Assembly (NCBI RefSeq): GCF_036417845.1
Contig: NC_089980.1
Coordinates: 43,708,501 to 43,772,500, forward strand
From: Apteryx mantelli
Taxonomy: Eukaryota > Chordata > Aves > Apterygiformes > Apterygidae
Direction of reading: 5' to 3'
Length of the DNA stretch: 64,000 nucleotides
The translations under genes were made by a program, and so were the position numbers. Positions 1 to 13,369 of this stretch are shown here, in pieces (within the stretch, counting starts at the first letter, position 1; the number at the start of each line of letters is the position of its first letter). The notes under the pieces are model-generated. The model searched no databases. It was given only the letters and a program-made list of their open reading frames with translations, and was not told the DNA's origin.

Positions 1-3000
1 CCACCAGAGAGGAGCACGTTACATGAAGGTCACTTAATACAAGGATCTTCAGGAGAAATTCTGTTATGGCTAGCAATGAGGAAAGGAATAAAATGATTTA
101 AAAAAAAGTGTTTTCTTGCAGTAAACGGATTTGTAATCAGCATGGAATTGAGACAGGGATGAAAGGACTGGATAGCTCAGGGAAATACTGTAGTACAATG
201 GCCCAAACTGAGTCGAGCTCAGCAGTGGGTAAAAGCTGCTACCCCTTCACAACAGTTCAGGGGATATTTGAGATGAGCTGATAGATCTCAGACCACAGGC
301 ATCAATATCTTTGTAGCACCACCATGGCTGGTCCTAACTGGCTCCCATGTTGGCAGTCTCAGCAGAGATGCCATGGTTTAAAAGGGTGGCGGGGATTAAA
401 TCCGCCACTCTGGGTCAGGGGGAAACTTGGGGTGCACCGGCAGAGTGGGGAATGAAGGCGTAGGCAAGCTTGGCATGCCAATGGCTTTATTTTTCTTACT
501 TCGAGGAGAAATAAAAGCTCCCAGCCATTCCACCCATCAGCCCAGTCCTGCTCGGAGAACTGAGATCTTTCCAATAAAGAAAACAAACAGCAGGGCAAGA
601 ATTTGTAGCCCTGCTCCTCTAATTGCAAGGCTCTTCCCCAACCCCATTAATTTCTGATGAAACGGAGAAGTTTAGTCAGCATTAAATCTGGGAGTGTTGC
701 TTTTCATCGGGGCTTTCTCTTATGCAGCAGACAGGCTTGCATTTTTGCTGTGACAAATATTTTATTGACATTGATACAACATATACACTGAAAAAGAGCA
801 TTCAGAATGAAGTATTTCACCATTTCAGTGGGGAGACATGTTTGCTATACAGATGGCTGGAGTAAATCTGGCCTCACAATTAAAATCTGTTTAGAGTTTG
901 TAGCAAAGTGACTGATGGATTAGGCTCAGTGCTCCATCAATCCGCCTCCCCCCCACGCCTCTCTGTAGAACAACGTTGTTGGCAGGTCATAAATAGCCAT
1001 TTGTACAAAGTGCAGGAACTCTTTAAGGTTCTTTTTATGGCTAGTATATATATTCCAAACGGCTGGCAAAATGTAAGTGCTTGGGGTCTTTAAGTAACGA
1101 GGGCAATGGACCATGGGTGGCAAGCAATACCTGCTATTTGCACCAAGGATGTACTGTCACATAGGAATGAGAATATTGTCAATATTCTGGTAAATCCCTT
1201 TTTTGCCACGTGCAGAAAAACTCAGGTTCTTCCCTAAAGAAAGGGAGACACTAAACAGGATTCCTTGGCCAAATTCCTTCCCGGTTAATTACAGAGCAGC
1301 TCTTTAAAGCTCCTTAACACTTCTGATGAGTGCAGGTTTTGTGCCCTATACTCTTGTGTATTTTTGCTTGACACCACTAAACAGCAGCTTTATTCTTCTA
1401 CACAGGTTATTCATCTCAATGCTGGGGGAAAATTACTTATTAGATAAATATGGGAGACTCTTGCAGTTGTGAATTATTTCAGTGGTGACAACATGTGCTT
1501 AGCACCTCTCTGGAAAGGGCTCATGCCTTGTCAAATGCTTTTAAAACTAAAAGCAGGAGAGAAGTGTAAAGTATGAAGGTAAAAGCACTCTAATAGCAGT
1601 AGTCACATGTCATGGCCGTAGAGGGCTTGCAGAGGTGTGGAGCAGCATCCCAGTCCAGACTCTTGTCTCACAGATTAAACGAGCACCCCGTCTGGCTCCT
1701 TGCAAGGAAAAACAGCCTGGGAACATCCCTTGCTGCAGCCGGATCATGACACGCCGGCAACTTTCTCCTCCTGAATGGAAAAGTGTCACTGGTTCTGCAG
1801 CAGCAGGATCTCACACTCCTGCACCCAGCTGGGACCACGGAAAGGGTCAGTGAGGTGGCTCATGGGGTGTACCCTCCACAGGAGGGACTCATCTCCGTTT
1901 CAAAGTGCAGGTGCAGGGAAAGGGAGGAGGAGTGTTAGGTCTTGTGTTTGACCCTGATGACTGCTGCTCAGTGTGTATGTTTGCAAGGTTATCTTCACTG
2001 AGAACCAGTCTGGGAGCTGGGAATGTCCTTTGCAGGGACCGAGGCTGTTTTTTTAACAGGGGGCTCATGTGAGTCCTCACAAGCCCCTCCAGCTCAGCCT
2101 TGTTTGTTCACAAAGGCAATCTTAGCCAAGAAAATGCCTTTTCAGCACCCCTGTAATACAGCCAGCTCAGGTATGCAACAGCAGGCTACTGTCTCCCCAG
2201 GGCTGGCTGCTAGCTCAGGGCAGGGTTTGCCTGGGCAGTGTGTGTGTTTTTGTGGTGGGACACAAGCCAGGCTCCTGAGCCACGTATCTCCAGTCCTGCT
2301 GTGCAAAGAGACTGTGGAGTGTCCTCAGCAGCCAGAGAGAAGCAGCCTGTGGCAGAGGAGATCAAGTCCCAGGAAACCTCTCCTTTCAAGATTCAGCATG
2401 TAGAAGCAATGCTCATATTGCTAGGGAATATCCCCACTTCTCAGCCTGATTTTTATCTGAGATGTAAGGCCAAAAGTAAACTTCCTGGTGATCAGAAACC
2501 AAATGACAAACTGACAAGCTTTTCAAAAGTACCTGCAAAGGAAGCAAGCATATCAGGCTGCAGGTACCAGCAATCCCTGGTGCCTCCCACCATGATGTTA
2601 CAGGGGGGAGAGTTTCAGAAGGAGGTTGGGGTGCAGGCCCCATGGCTTTATTGAGGCAGGGATGCTCTGTTGAACACTAAAACCCGGGCACTTTCACATG
2701 GGAACGTTTCACATGGGTTCAGCTCACCAGCTCAGTGCTTCCAGGCGCGTTGTCCCTGAATTTGCCTGGAAGCCAAGCAGAGCACCAACCCTAGAGATTT
2801 GCAGGGGGGAACCTCGGTGGGGGCCCATGTGGGAGGAAACACTGAGGCAGATCTGCACCTCCACCTTTCTGGCTTCAAGTTTTCTACTACTTGGAAGAGA
2901 AGTAGGGATAGTCCAACCACTTGTAGTTAGGGAATAGAGATTACTAAACATTAGTATGAATTACAGAGAGAAGAAGTCTTTTCCCTACTCTGGAGTGCTG

Positions 3001-6000
3001 CCATTTATTAATTTTCTGTAACAGTGAGTAATATTTTCTATTGGGCACAGAGAGCAATTCTCCTGACCTGTTTTGACCTGACAACAGCAGCAAAGCTTAA
3101 CAGAGGAATAAACAAGGAATTATTTATTTGTTCTTGGCTCAGTTAATTCCTGGCTTGGAAACTCAATGCAGAAATCATACTATTTTCACATGTTCATTGT
3201 AGTAAAATGGTGTCAGGCTGGGCCATGTCTGGCATTGCCTCACACCTGAGATTTAGGAAGGAGCCATTATATTTGGATATAGATAGAATCCCATCAGGGC
3301 ACTGTAAAATACACTCCCCTCACAACAGGATGCTGTAGCCTCCAACAGCCAAAAGCCCAGGAAACCAGATGCCAGGAAAACCCCTCTGCTTTCCTAGGAT
3401 ATCAGTCCAAGGCATTGGTATTAAAAACATATCTGCAGAAAAACATGGAAAGTGAGTTTCAGGCCCTGTCACTTAAGCTTTCCAAGCCCAGGTATCTGTC
3501 CCCAACAAATGGATCTCTTGAAATATTAATATAACTGCTTGTATTTTTTTTTTAAAAGGATCACTCTTTATATTGTAAGTTGAACAATTCAAACACATGC
3601 TTATCTGAACACCTCTCTGCACACTTAGTTACAGAGAGGGCTGTAGAGGTGAAACACGTGCATCCAAATGTATGCTGGCAAATACCTGTCTTGCATGGAG
3701 GACCATGGGGAGTGGAGGGCTCCATGGGTTTCAGTTGCTCAGGGTGATGGGTTTCAGTTGCTCTGTGCACTAAGCGTCTGAATTCACTGCTGTTACTTGA
3801 TGTGAGAATGGAAATAATCAACCTACTGTGCAGACCTATAATGTAGCTGGTTTCTTATCCTACCAGAGGCTTTATGCCCTGTATGGTGGCCATATACCAA
3901 TAAATTCTGTCTGTAACAAAAGGAAGAAATAAGATAAAAGGAGGCAGGGCCTGAAGAGTGAACATGTGGAAGGACTTATACAAGGCCAGACTGAGAGACC
4001 TTCCAACCAAAAGGCCACATGTATAGGATGCTGCACATCCATCCACCGCCTTGGTTAGCAGACAGAAAGCAGTTAGATGACCAGATGCTAGTCACCTTTA
4101 ATGCTGCTCCAAAACCATGCAGAGAAGAAAAGGCTATACAACACTGATCTGTGTGCTCCCAGCTATTGCAGAGAGCTGAGTTAATGGGACCTGGTAGCCA
4201 AATGGCACTCAAACAAAGCAAGAGGCTTTGAAAGTTCCCTCTCTATGCCTAACCCACCAATGTCCTGTATAGCTGCTTAGCTCCAGCTTTGCTGAACAAC
4301 ACATTAACAATGCTGGCAACTGTCTTGATGAGCCTTCTCACTTTCCATTGCTACCACTTAGGGAGCCAAATCAGTCTTAGTGACCGTGAGGACATTGGGC
4401 CAAAAAGGCCTCAGACTCTATTTGACATTAGATATTTGGTTCATTTTTTTTGTCTGATTGACACTAAAGGAACCAGAGCAAGCCTCACAGTGGCATGTTG
4501 CTGCTACTACTGTTCATTTTGGACTATTAGCATGAACAGAAACAGCCATTCCATGCTGATGCCACAAGATTTTCAGCCATCTGCAACGTTTAAGCCCCTC
4601 TCTGTCCACTATGAAAAATGGCTCAGGGAAGATGGGTAGGGGAACAAATCCTTCTGCTCCTCTTAGCAGCTAGAAGAAGATGATAGGCATGGAAGCAAGG
4701 ATTGCAAAGGCTCCTTCTCTCCTGTGATGTTTCACTTTTATGAACCTGGTGGGCAGAAATCCAATTGAAAACCCACATTACATTTATAGTTGCTAGCAAA
4801 AAGGTAATCTTCCCAGCTCTCTAAGGCCCAAGAACCAGAGCTCCAAGGCAGGAAGGACTGTTTTTTTCCATCTACTCAAGTAGAGGAGAAATGACTCCTT
4901 GGCTATTTCCATTTGCCTGGGTTACCTACCCATAGTGCCTTGTGTGACAGGGCAACAGTCACCAAAACAGTATGACCTTGGACTGCATATTTGTGAGATT
5001 CAAAATCCTTTATTTTAAACTGGGGAAGACATTCTTGGTTTTGGGCAACAGTTAACTACCCTCTCACTGGGTCTCCCTGGATGCAGGACAGGATTGCTTC
5101 TAACCTGGGGAATATTGTGTTTATTCACGTCTTGCTGCCCACCTGGGAGCACCAAACACCTGATTTTATTGAGCTTAGTTCTTGCTTTGCTAAGCACTTT
5201 TAGCTTTCCTGTAAGGAGTTGCTGTAGAAGATAGAAATCAAGAAATTCAGAGAGCTGATATAGACTGAAAGCTTGGTGGTGACAGCTGTTACAGAAGACT
5301 TTGGAGCAAAAGATGATGGTCAGGGCATTACTAGAGCAGAAAGGCCTCTGGTAAGTCTTCCCTATATGGATGTTAATTGAGGTGAATAATAAACTGGATT
5401 AAGAGAGCAAAGGCAGGTGATTGTGGGGATTAGGAGCAGACCTGCAAAGGAATACCTGCACTGATATGCCTAGCCATGAATGGGGTTTGGTATCCAGGGG
5501 CTGTTCCCCCTAGGACATCCTCATCAGTGAGCGTGAAAGAAGTCTGATTGGTTGACTTTGTCATCAGGGCTCCTGGGAAACTAGAGATTTAAATCTTTGC
5601 TGGCGCTGGTATTCTGTATTTTCCCCAGTTTATGCTGGTGTTCTTCCTCTGAGTAAGTTTTCCTTCCTTGTACAGCTAATGCCACAGGCCAACAGATTAA
5701 GGTTTATGGTCACCAGGGTTGGAGTGAAAACTGGCCTTTTTCTGGGGTGCAGAATTGCCACTAGCAGGAGGAGGAGGGATTGCTGCCAGGGAAGAGCTGG
5801 CTGACAGTGACAATTCCCGTCCCTTGGCAAGAGGTCCCAGAGGGCCTGACGTGTGGAGGTTTTGTCTGGCCTCCAGGGCTGAAATTTTGTCTGGTCTCTC
5901 AACATTTAATATTTCAGGTGGTCAGAAAACATTACTGAAAATGTAGGAAACCTTGCTTTTTATTACTCTGCTATTTTCAGTATAGCCTGTGCAGTGGCAC

Positions 6001-9000
6001 TAGACAGAGACATATGGTTTACAGTAGAATATCCATCTCTACAGATTTCTTTCCCATGGTTATTTATCATATTTGTCCTTCTTTAACAGCACAACCATCA
6101 GTTACACACAATGTAAAGGAGGCAGTAATAAAGCACCAAGTGTCGTGCAGCAACCCTTGTGCCTTGCCAGCATCAGGACTGCTTATGGGACCATCTGACT
6201 CCAGGGCCCTGTTTCTTTCAGTGGATACACAAGGACACCTCAGAATGAGGGGTAAAATCCCCCATAAAAACAGCTGTAAAGCAACAGGAGGGTAGCATTT
6301 CTACCGCTGAGCACTTCTGGCTCACACATGTGATATTACAGCAGATGCTACAGATCTGTTTTCCCCTTCTGCTCCTCAAGAATTTCACCAGTGTCTCTTA
6401 AGGCTGGTATCAGCCGTACTGCTGGGAATTTGTCACTCAGAGAGTGCACATTCCTGTTAGAAGTCCTGATACAAGGTGATCACAAAACCAGCCCTGTTTT
6501 CCTATCTTCTGCTACTCTTTGAGTGCTTCTTCCACCCTGCCCGTGTTAAACACCACACACACAGCCCTTCTGGCTCTCCTCCAACAGTGTCCAATTCTTG
6601 CTTCACTGAGGAATGCTCTTCCACTCTTTCCACGCCAGGTTGGTCAGCAGACAAGCTTCACCACTCCCCACCCTGATCTTCAGCTCTCCTCAGTTTTCTG
6701 GGTCTCTGAATTGAAGAGCATCAGCAAACAAACCCCTCTGTTTCTCTTTTGCCTAGTCAAGACTTCTGGCCCTGGCTCTATGGCTCATCAAGGTTACAGG
6801 CAGACATTCCTGCTGCTCTCCTAACTTTCTGTCTTCTCTGGGAAACAATAGCATTTCTGGGAACCTCCCTGCTTACTGGAGAAGATGAGGGGAGAAGAAG
6901 GAGGGAAGGAGCACCCCAGTCCCTGCATGGCAGGGAGAGGTTAACTGTATTGCTGTTTCTACAGTGACAGTCTTCAGGGCTAGAACACCAGAGCTCATCA
7001 CAACAAAAAATCTTGTCCCTTTTTTAAGCTGTCCTTTGTTTTTCCAGTGTTTTCTGGGTGACCTGAGAAGCTGCACGTAGATGTGCTGTGATCCTGGTGA
7101 CCTGCTCATCCTAGTGCCATCAACATCTGTCGTTCTTACAGCCCTCCTTCTGCTGTTCCTTCTTGTGTGTTCACACACAGACTGTCCTGTTCATCCTCCA
7201 CTCAGACCAATCTTACTGTTTCTATTATAGCTCTCTACACTGTAACTACCACACAGTCCTTCCTTCAAACCCACCCAGGTGCCTGTCCTGCTATTCTAGT
7301 CCTGGGGCAACCTCAGGCAGTGTTACATCATCTTCTTCTACTCCAGTCTGTGACCTCCAGGCTTTTCTGCAGAGATATCCCTGCCACTGACTGCTCCATT
7401 TCTCTGTTTTTCAGTCCTGGATCTTTCCAAAGCAGAGATTGCCAACATGACAGTATTTTTGTGTCCATTAATAGTGGACAGATGGGAATTCACCAAGCTC
7501 ATTTCATTGGCAGCTCTAGCCAGGATATGAATCCATGTCTGCAGAGGTGAGAGGCTGGTGCATTAACCTCTCATGGCCAGGTTAAACCTTTTATTTCAGG
7601 CTTGGTTAGGATTGCTGCTCCATCACTGGATGGATTCTCAGACTGCTTCCCAAAGAAAAACAGCCAACAGACTTTTTTTTTTCTCCAGCTGCAATCTACT
7701 GTTTAACTGGAAGGACAGAAGGAACCAATAAACTGATATATGATGACAGGCAAAAGATCAAAATGTTATACAACCTGCCTGGAACTAAAGTTCCAGGTGG
7801 CTGGAACTGGAATCTGGGAGAAACACTGGGGCGCAACAAGGAAAAGCAAAATCTACTGCCAATGAAGATAGAAAACTGCAGGAGACATTTAGATAATAGG
7901 AATAAATACCTGAAAGCTGGAGAGAAAGGTAGAGAGGCCAGGATCTCTTTGATTCTTAGGATACCTAGTGAGCTTGTGCTTGCTGTGCACATAAGGTGAC
8001 TTCCTGGCTGACATAGGGTCCCAGCTCACTTTATGCAAAAAAGGAACTATTATTGCACAGATTCTTGTCAGGTTGAGGGGACAATAGACGGTATCACCCA
8101 TAAAGCACTCAGTTCTCCCTTTTGCCATGGCCTGTGAATGGTAGAGAGTAGAAGGATTAGGGAAATACCCTTGAGTGGACAGGAAGATCCACTGGAGATT
8201 TGGGATACATTTTCATCATACCAAGAAAAACATTCCTGTCCTTTTTTCTCCTTCTGACACTCATCTGTGCACAACGTATTTCTAAGCATTCAGTTTTGTC
8301 CACTGCTGTTCCTCAGTAGGCCATCAGTTGCAAGACTAAGGGGAACATTTTGAATATAGTCCTGGGATTGGTAAGACAAGCATAAGAAGCAGAATATCCC
8401 CACTGAACCCAGGAGAATTGTTTTGGCTTTACATCTATACAAGTAAGAGAAAAATCTTTCAGATATCAACTTCATATCACAAATGGTTCCAGATTAAATG
8501 TGAGTCAGATGCTCAGCAAGGGGCAGGTGTGACATACATTTGAACAGTGGCAGCCAGCCAGTCTTTAGGGGGAGAGCGGTTTTCTGCCAAGAAAATGAAT
8601 AGCCCAAGAGAAGGAAGGAGACCAGAATCCATATTAGAGTACTAAGAAAAGTCTGCTTAGGCTGAAGTGTAGGATGTGAAAGAGACCCCTGACTTCCCAC
8701 TGCCCAAATCTGTTGGAAAGCAGCTTGTTGTGACTTATCTCTCACAGTATCACAAGGATGCTCTTGCCCTTCACCTTCCAAACTGGGCTGTGTAACATCC
8801 AGCTCTAGCCTCATGTCAAGTTCAAGGACATTCAGCTGGCAGTTTGATTTAGCTTGAGATGCAGATAAGGGAGGGAGACATTCAGCACCGTATCTATTGT
8901 GCCAGTGATGAAGGAGTAAGAGAAGTCCTGGAGTCTTGACTGCTAAGAGACTTGGGCCATTTTTTTGTCTAGAGAAATCCTTGTCAGAAAGCATTGGTGG

Positions 9001-9179
9001 CAGGAAACCACTGCTGACCTGAAAGGGGTTTCCCTTCAGGTTAGTCATGTGAGTTGTTTGTTACCTAGAATTTCTGTTTCCCCTTGCCTGAGAACCTCCT
9101 CTCCTCCATACAATGCTGATATGGAAGGAAGCTGTTTTGTCATTTAAAAGAGAGAAACAGATGGAATATGTGGCAAAGT
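1..9179. other. Gene-free stretch
   Basis: No coding gene or RNA gene supported. Open frames here are short, overlap in several frames and lack recognisable protein features. The longest, about 184 codons on the minus strand at 8494-9048, contains one hydrophobic stretch but no known domain. A moderately GC-rich patch lies at about 1.6-2.7 kb without CpG enrichment. No clear mobile-element relic was recognised. Confidence 0.6.
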
Positions 9180-9370
9180 TAAAAAGCTCAAGCTTGTTGC
9201 CACGGTAACTGAGGGGAATATATTTTTTAATTATTATTTTAAATTCTTCATTGTCTTCATTAAAGGTAACAACGATAGTGGAGAATAAACAAAGCGATGC
9301 CCTGCTGTGCAAATCAGTCCCTCAATAAATAAAATTAAAGGAGTGCTCTGCATTGCGAATACTGATACAG
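9180..9370. promoter_or_regulatory. Candidate non-coding regulatory block with an RFX X-box
   Basis: A near-palindromic X-box GTTGCCACGGTAAC lies at 9196-9209, both half-sites matching the RFX consensus with a two-base spacer. It is followed by AT-rich sequence with several TAAT/ATTA cores (homeodomain-like) up to about 9350. The block lacks ORF character and repeat character. The assignment as an enhancer-like or conserved element is an inference from motif content. Confidence 0.35.
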
Positions 9371-10959
9371 TCACCATAAGGGTGGAATGACTGCAGGTTA
9401 TCCGAGGATGCTGAATTATGCATGTTGGCACCTTTAAGGACAAAGCAGGGTCCTTCAGTACCTCTGCTCTACATGTCCTTCTGGGCAGGTTAGGACTAAT
9501 CTGCTGGTGCACTGGACAAAGACCCAACCTTCATGCATTAGGGGACTGTCTGACATGCCTTAGAGGTTATCAAGAAATCCCCATAAGCATTCATCATAAA
9601 GAGCATTGGCCAAGCAAGCAGGTACATTAGAGAGGCAGTTAGCTCCTTGTGAGCCATTAGGCACTGGCACTCTGGGATGGAGCATATCTGACATCCTGAA
9701 CTGATTGCCTGAGGTGTTATGCTTGGGTAAATGATGAGTGTCTTCCACCCAAGATGTCTAACAGACTTCTCCGACTCATCACACCTCATGCACTTTGATA
9801 TCTATCTCTCTGCCCAGCACTAAAATTCAGTTAGCTATACTGCAGACTATAGCAGCTGCTTTCCAGTTCGTAGCTACACATCAGTTAAGAATGTGAAGAG
9901 AAGAGGTACCTTTGGCCATCTGAAACTATAAGATAAATCTAGGGCAGAGTACAACTCTTCTAGCTTGGAATTTGGCTGGGGCACAGCAGTAACATGAGCA
10001 CTGATACTAAACACAGACTCAGCTTTGATTTTTATGGGACATCTCTTGTTAAAGAAAACATCTCAAGCTGCTTTGACCTTACTTGTTGGGTTAGACGGGT
10101 ATAGTCCATAGGTAGATTAAAGAAAGAGCTAGTTACAAGGGGAAAAGACTTAGGCAGCTGAGTAAAGAACAGGCCTCCTTTGGAAAGAAATATTTGTCTC
10201 TTCATGGGCCCAAGGTCAGTGAAGAGAATGTCTGAACACAGCTCTAATTTGACCAAGAGATTACATTTTGTGATAACAAGTTAATATACAGCAAAATTCC
10301 TGTTATTATTTTTTCTGACTGTATTTGGTATTGCTGATGGAACAGACAGATTAAAAACACATCCAAGCCTGGGGACATTCTCCCTGGAGATCAGCGTGGA
10401 CAGAGGGCCTCCAGCCTCCCTACCACTGCCCCCAGCCCTAGCCCTTTCCTAGCCTTTCTTCTTGCCCAAGCATCCGAGTATGAGGGAGAGAGAGAGACCA
10501 GAGGTGGGGTGAGGGGCACAGGCAGCTGCTCCCCTCTTCCCTCTGACAGGAGAAATGAACGTAATCTAAATTTAACACTGCTCCCACTCTCTGCATTTCC
10601 AGTGAAGTCCAAGTCTCCAGGTGGTGCAGAGTTGCTACCAGCCATCACAGGACAGCAACCCCAACTCTCCCCCTCCTGGGAGCTCTGGATTTACTGGGCA
10701 GCTGTAGGCACAAATTCCCCTAGTTAAATACATGGACAAGGGAGTACACGACTCTCTGTCCTTGGTGCCTGGGTGCTTTTTTATTATCTAGTATAGCTGG
10801 TCATTCCATCCTGGGCAGCCAGCTCCTCTCTCCAGCACCAGAAATAAGGAGGTATCTCTGTGTTTGGTTTCTGATGACTACAAATGCACCGTATCACTCT
10901 GGGAGTCTTTCTGGCACAGAGGGAATAGTATTACCCATTTTGATAGTTGTTCACATGTC

Positions 10960-11400
10960 ATTTAATCCTGACTCTTTAGTAGATCTAAGTATAGTATTAA
11001 GCATAAGATAAAATAGGAAATATTATATGATAATCATTAGAGATAGAATAGGATAGGAGTATGGGTAGTAGTTTAGCACGTATGAGTGCCCATTACCAAG
11101 ACAGCTTTTGTCAGCTCAGCATTAGGTAGGCTAAGTGGAAGTTAAATGTCCAGGAAATACTGGAGGTGTGAGACAAATGACCTGAGGCTTTCCATGGGCA
11201 AAAGGTCTCGTTGCCAAGAAGCGAGTAGAATTAGTTTTTTTACTTAAGTTATAACATAATTGAGAACATAACTTAAATTAAGATAAGATGGTCTGAACAT
11301 AACTATATTGCACTGTTCCCAATTTACTTGTGGTATCACATAATTAGATTGCTAAATATAATTCTTCGAATATATTATAGGAAATCCTACTCTCATCAGG
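10960..11400. other. AT-rich segment of unclear origin
   Basis: The segment is notably AT-rich with recurring ATA/TAG words (ATAGTATTAAG, AATAGGAAATATTATATGATAATC, AGAATAGGATAGGAG). It has no ORF and I could not match it to a known repeat family. A decayed LTR or simple AT-rich intergenic DNA are both possible. Confidence 0.3.
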
Positions 11401-12585
11401 GCAGGTTCCTTCAACCCTTTCCCAGCTAATGTCTGTGGTGTAGCACGGTGTACCTGGCTCTAGGTCTCCTGAATCGTGCAGCATATGTCCTGGCACAAGA
11501 ATCTGCTGCTTCTCTCTCTTCTCCTTTAATCTAAAAAAAAAATCCCTTTGATTTCCACGTGATCAACACCCTTTCTCAGTGCTGTGGTTTTGTGAGAACT
11601 GGCTCAAGGAGGGGATTCAGCTTGTATCCAGGAGAGGACACCTTTCTACTTTTTCCTCTCCAGCTCACCCTTGTGGAGATAGCCCTGGTTACAGAGGGGG
11701 CAATTTCTCCACATGCTGTACAGATCTTCTCACTCTTTACTTCTACCAAAAATGTCAGCAAGTCATGATCTGTTTACCTAGCTACAGGTATAAAGCACAG
11801 CAAGGATCACTGGTCTCCCATTGCTGTTGTTGATAGTTTACAGTGTCTGATAAAAAATGATAGCATTCTGTCACATAAACAGAAATGTACCCTGGGGAAA
11901 TACCCTCTGTGTCCTTGACCTAGGTCTTGGACAACTGCTGGAACATGTTTTGCAGATGTTACAGCTTCTGGGGTCAGGTGGAGCGGTCAGGAAATGGTAT
12001 CCCATCCTCCCAGCACTTTCAGGATTTCAAAAATATCTCCACTCCACAGAGGGAGAAAAGCAAGAACTTTCAGTCCTTGTTTTTTGATGAGAGATGAGAG
12101 ACTGGGAGCAGGCCTCAGAATAGCTCGTGTCCAAGAGTCTTCAGCACTGACCCAGAATGAGGAAAACTGGATTCAAGTTTCCAGACTCAACTGGAGAGGC
12201 CATAGTTTCAAAAGTTGAACCTTTCCCACTGAGTGCTGTCCCTTTTTGAGTGTCCTGAGCTTTGCATATGTTATCTTGGCTGCTTCTCTCACATTTCTCT
12301 CAGAAATCCCATGTAGGAGCTGAAGAGACCTTTCCTGAGATACTCTGCACTGGGACTGGGGTGTTCCTGTGGAGAGTTTCAGTTTTCAGAATTAATAATT
12401 TGTGACAAAAAAATTGATAGTTGAAAAATTCCCACCCAGACCTGGTTATAGTGAGCCCCAGTGAGTGCTTTTCATCCCTCCAAGGTAAGGCTGACCTTCA
12501 ACACTGCTTAAGGAGTTAGACTTATTCCTGCAGGAAAGAGGATGTCTCATTCTTTCCTTACCTCAAAGCTTGTTTCAATGTTTTC

Positions 12586-12642
12586 TTGTGCATGTATGTA
12601 TTTATAGATATATATTTAAATATATAAACACACAGAGTCCAC
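12586..12642. repeat. AT-rich low-complexity tract
   Basis: Alternating TGTATGTATTTATAGATATATATTTAAATATATA ending in ACACAC marks a degenerate (TA/TG)n microsatellite. Confidence 0.7.
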
Positions 12643-13193
12643 ACTGAGCTTATCCTTCCCTGAGATCAGCATGTGGTCCCCCTGTCTCAGCATCCCCCTG
12701 GAGCAATGATAAAAACCTCAGAGAAGGAGACAGATTAGGCTTTGCATAAATGTTTTTCCTGGTCCTCATTTTCAGGAAGGCCCACCCTGTGCTTGCATCT
12801 CCCCTGCGGGCTGGAAATCCTCCTTCTGGACTCCTTTCCCAGGTCCTTCCAGGACTGTACTTGCTTACAGGGAACTGCAGATCTCCCAGCTGCAGAGTTG
12901 GGAGAAGGGAATGTATTTTTGATTTCTTTTTTCCCTTACCAATATGAATCTAGGAGCAGTTTTCTGGAGGGTGGAGCAGCTGACCTCTCTAATTTTATCA
13001 GTGAGGGTGCAGATCTATCTTTTCAAAGCTGTTTTCAAAGTGACTCTGATAACAGGACTGCCTACAGATAGGGCTGCAATGATTACTCAAAGCATTAATC
13101 AAGGAAAAATTATGCCGGTTACTGATTAACTAATTGCTGCAATCAAATATTCACTCCTCTCCTTGGAACGATGGGCACGGCACTGGGAAAAGG

Positions 13194-13221
13194 CAACAAC
13201 AACAACAACAACAACAACAAC
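13194..13221 (+). repeat. (CAA)n trinucleotide microsatellite
   Basis: Nine uninterrupted CAA units (plus one base) lie in otherwise non-repetitive sequence. It reads as polyasparagine in one frame, but there is no coding context, so it is a simple sequence repeat. Confidence 0.9.
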
Positions 13222-13369
13222 TCAAAACAAAAAATAGTTGCTTTAATCTTTTGTGAGCTGGAGGAGGGGTCCAGCTGCGGGGGGCTGAAGCGTCTGAGGG
13301 CTCCAGCTAGGGCCACTCTTGTCCCTGTTATCACCCCGGTGCGTATTTGCTTGCTCCAGCTTACAATTT

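Noticed and set aside
7505-7575. tRNA-like reverse complement (GAATCCATGTCTGC...GGTGCATTAACC)
   Set aside because: Only a loose resemblance to the T-arm and anticodon-arm layout; no cloverleaf can be folded convincingly, so neither a tRNA nor a SINE head is claimed.
8494-9048. 184-codon minus-strand frame with one hydrophobic stretch (FLSTLIWILVSFLLLGYSF)
   Set aside because: A single hydrophobic run in an otherwise unrecognisable frame of AT-rich intergenic DNA is not enough; no promoter, conserved motif or neighbouring exon.
13194-13221. Poly-Asn tract in a short ORF over the CAA repeat
   Set aside because: Simple microsatellite translated by chance; no coding context.
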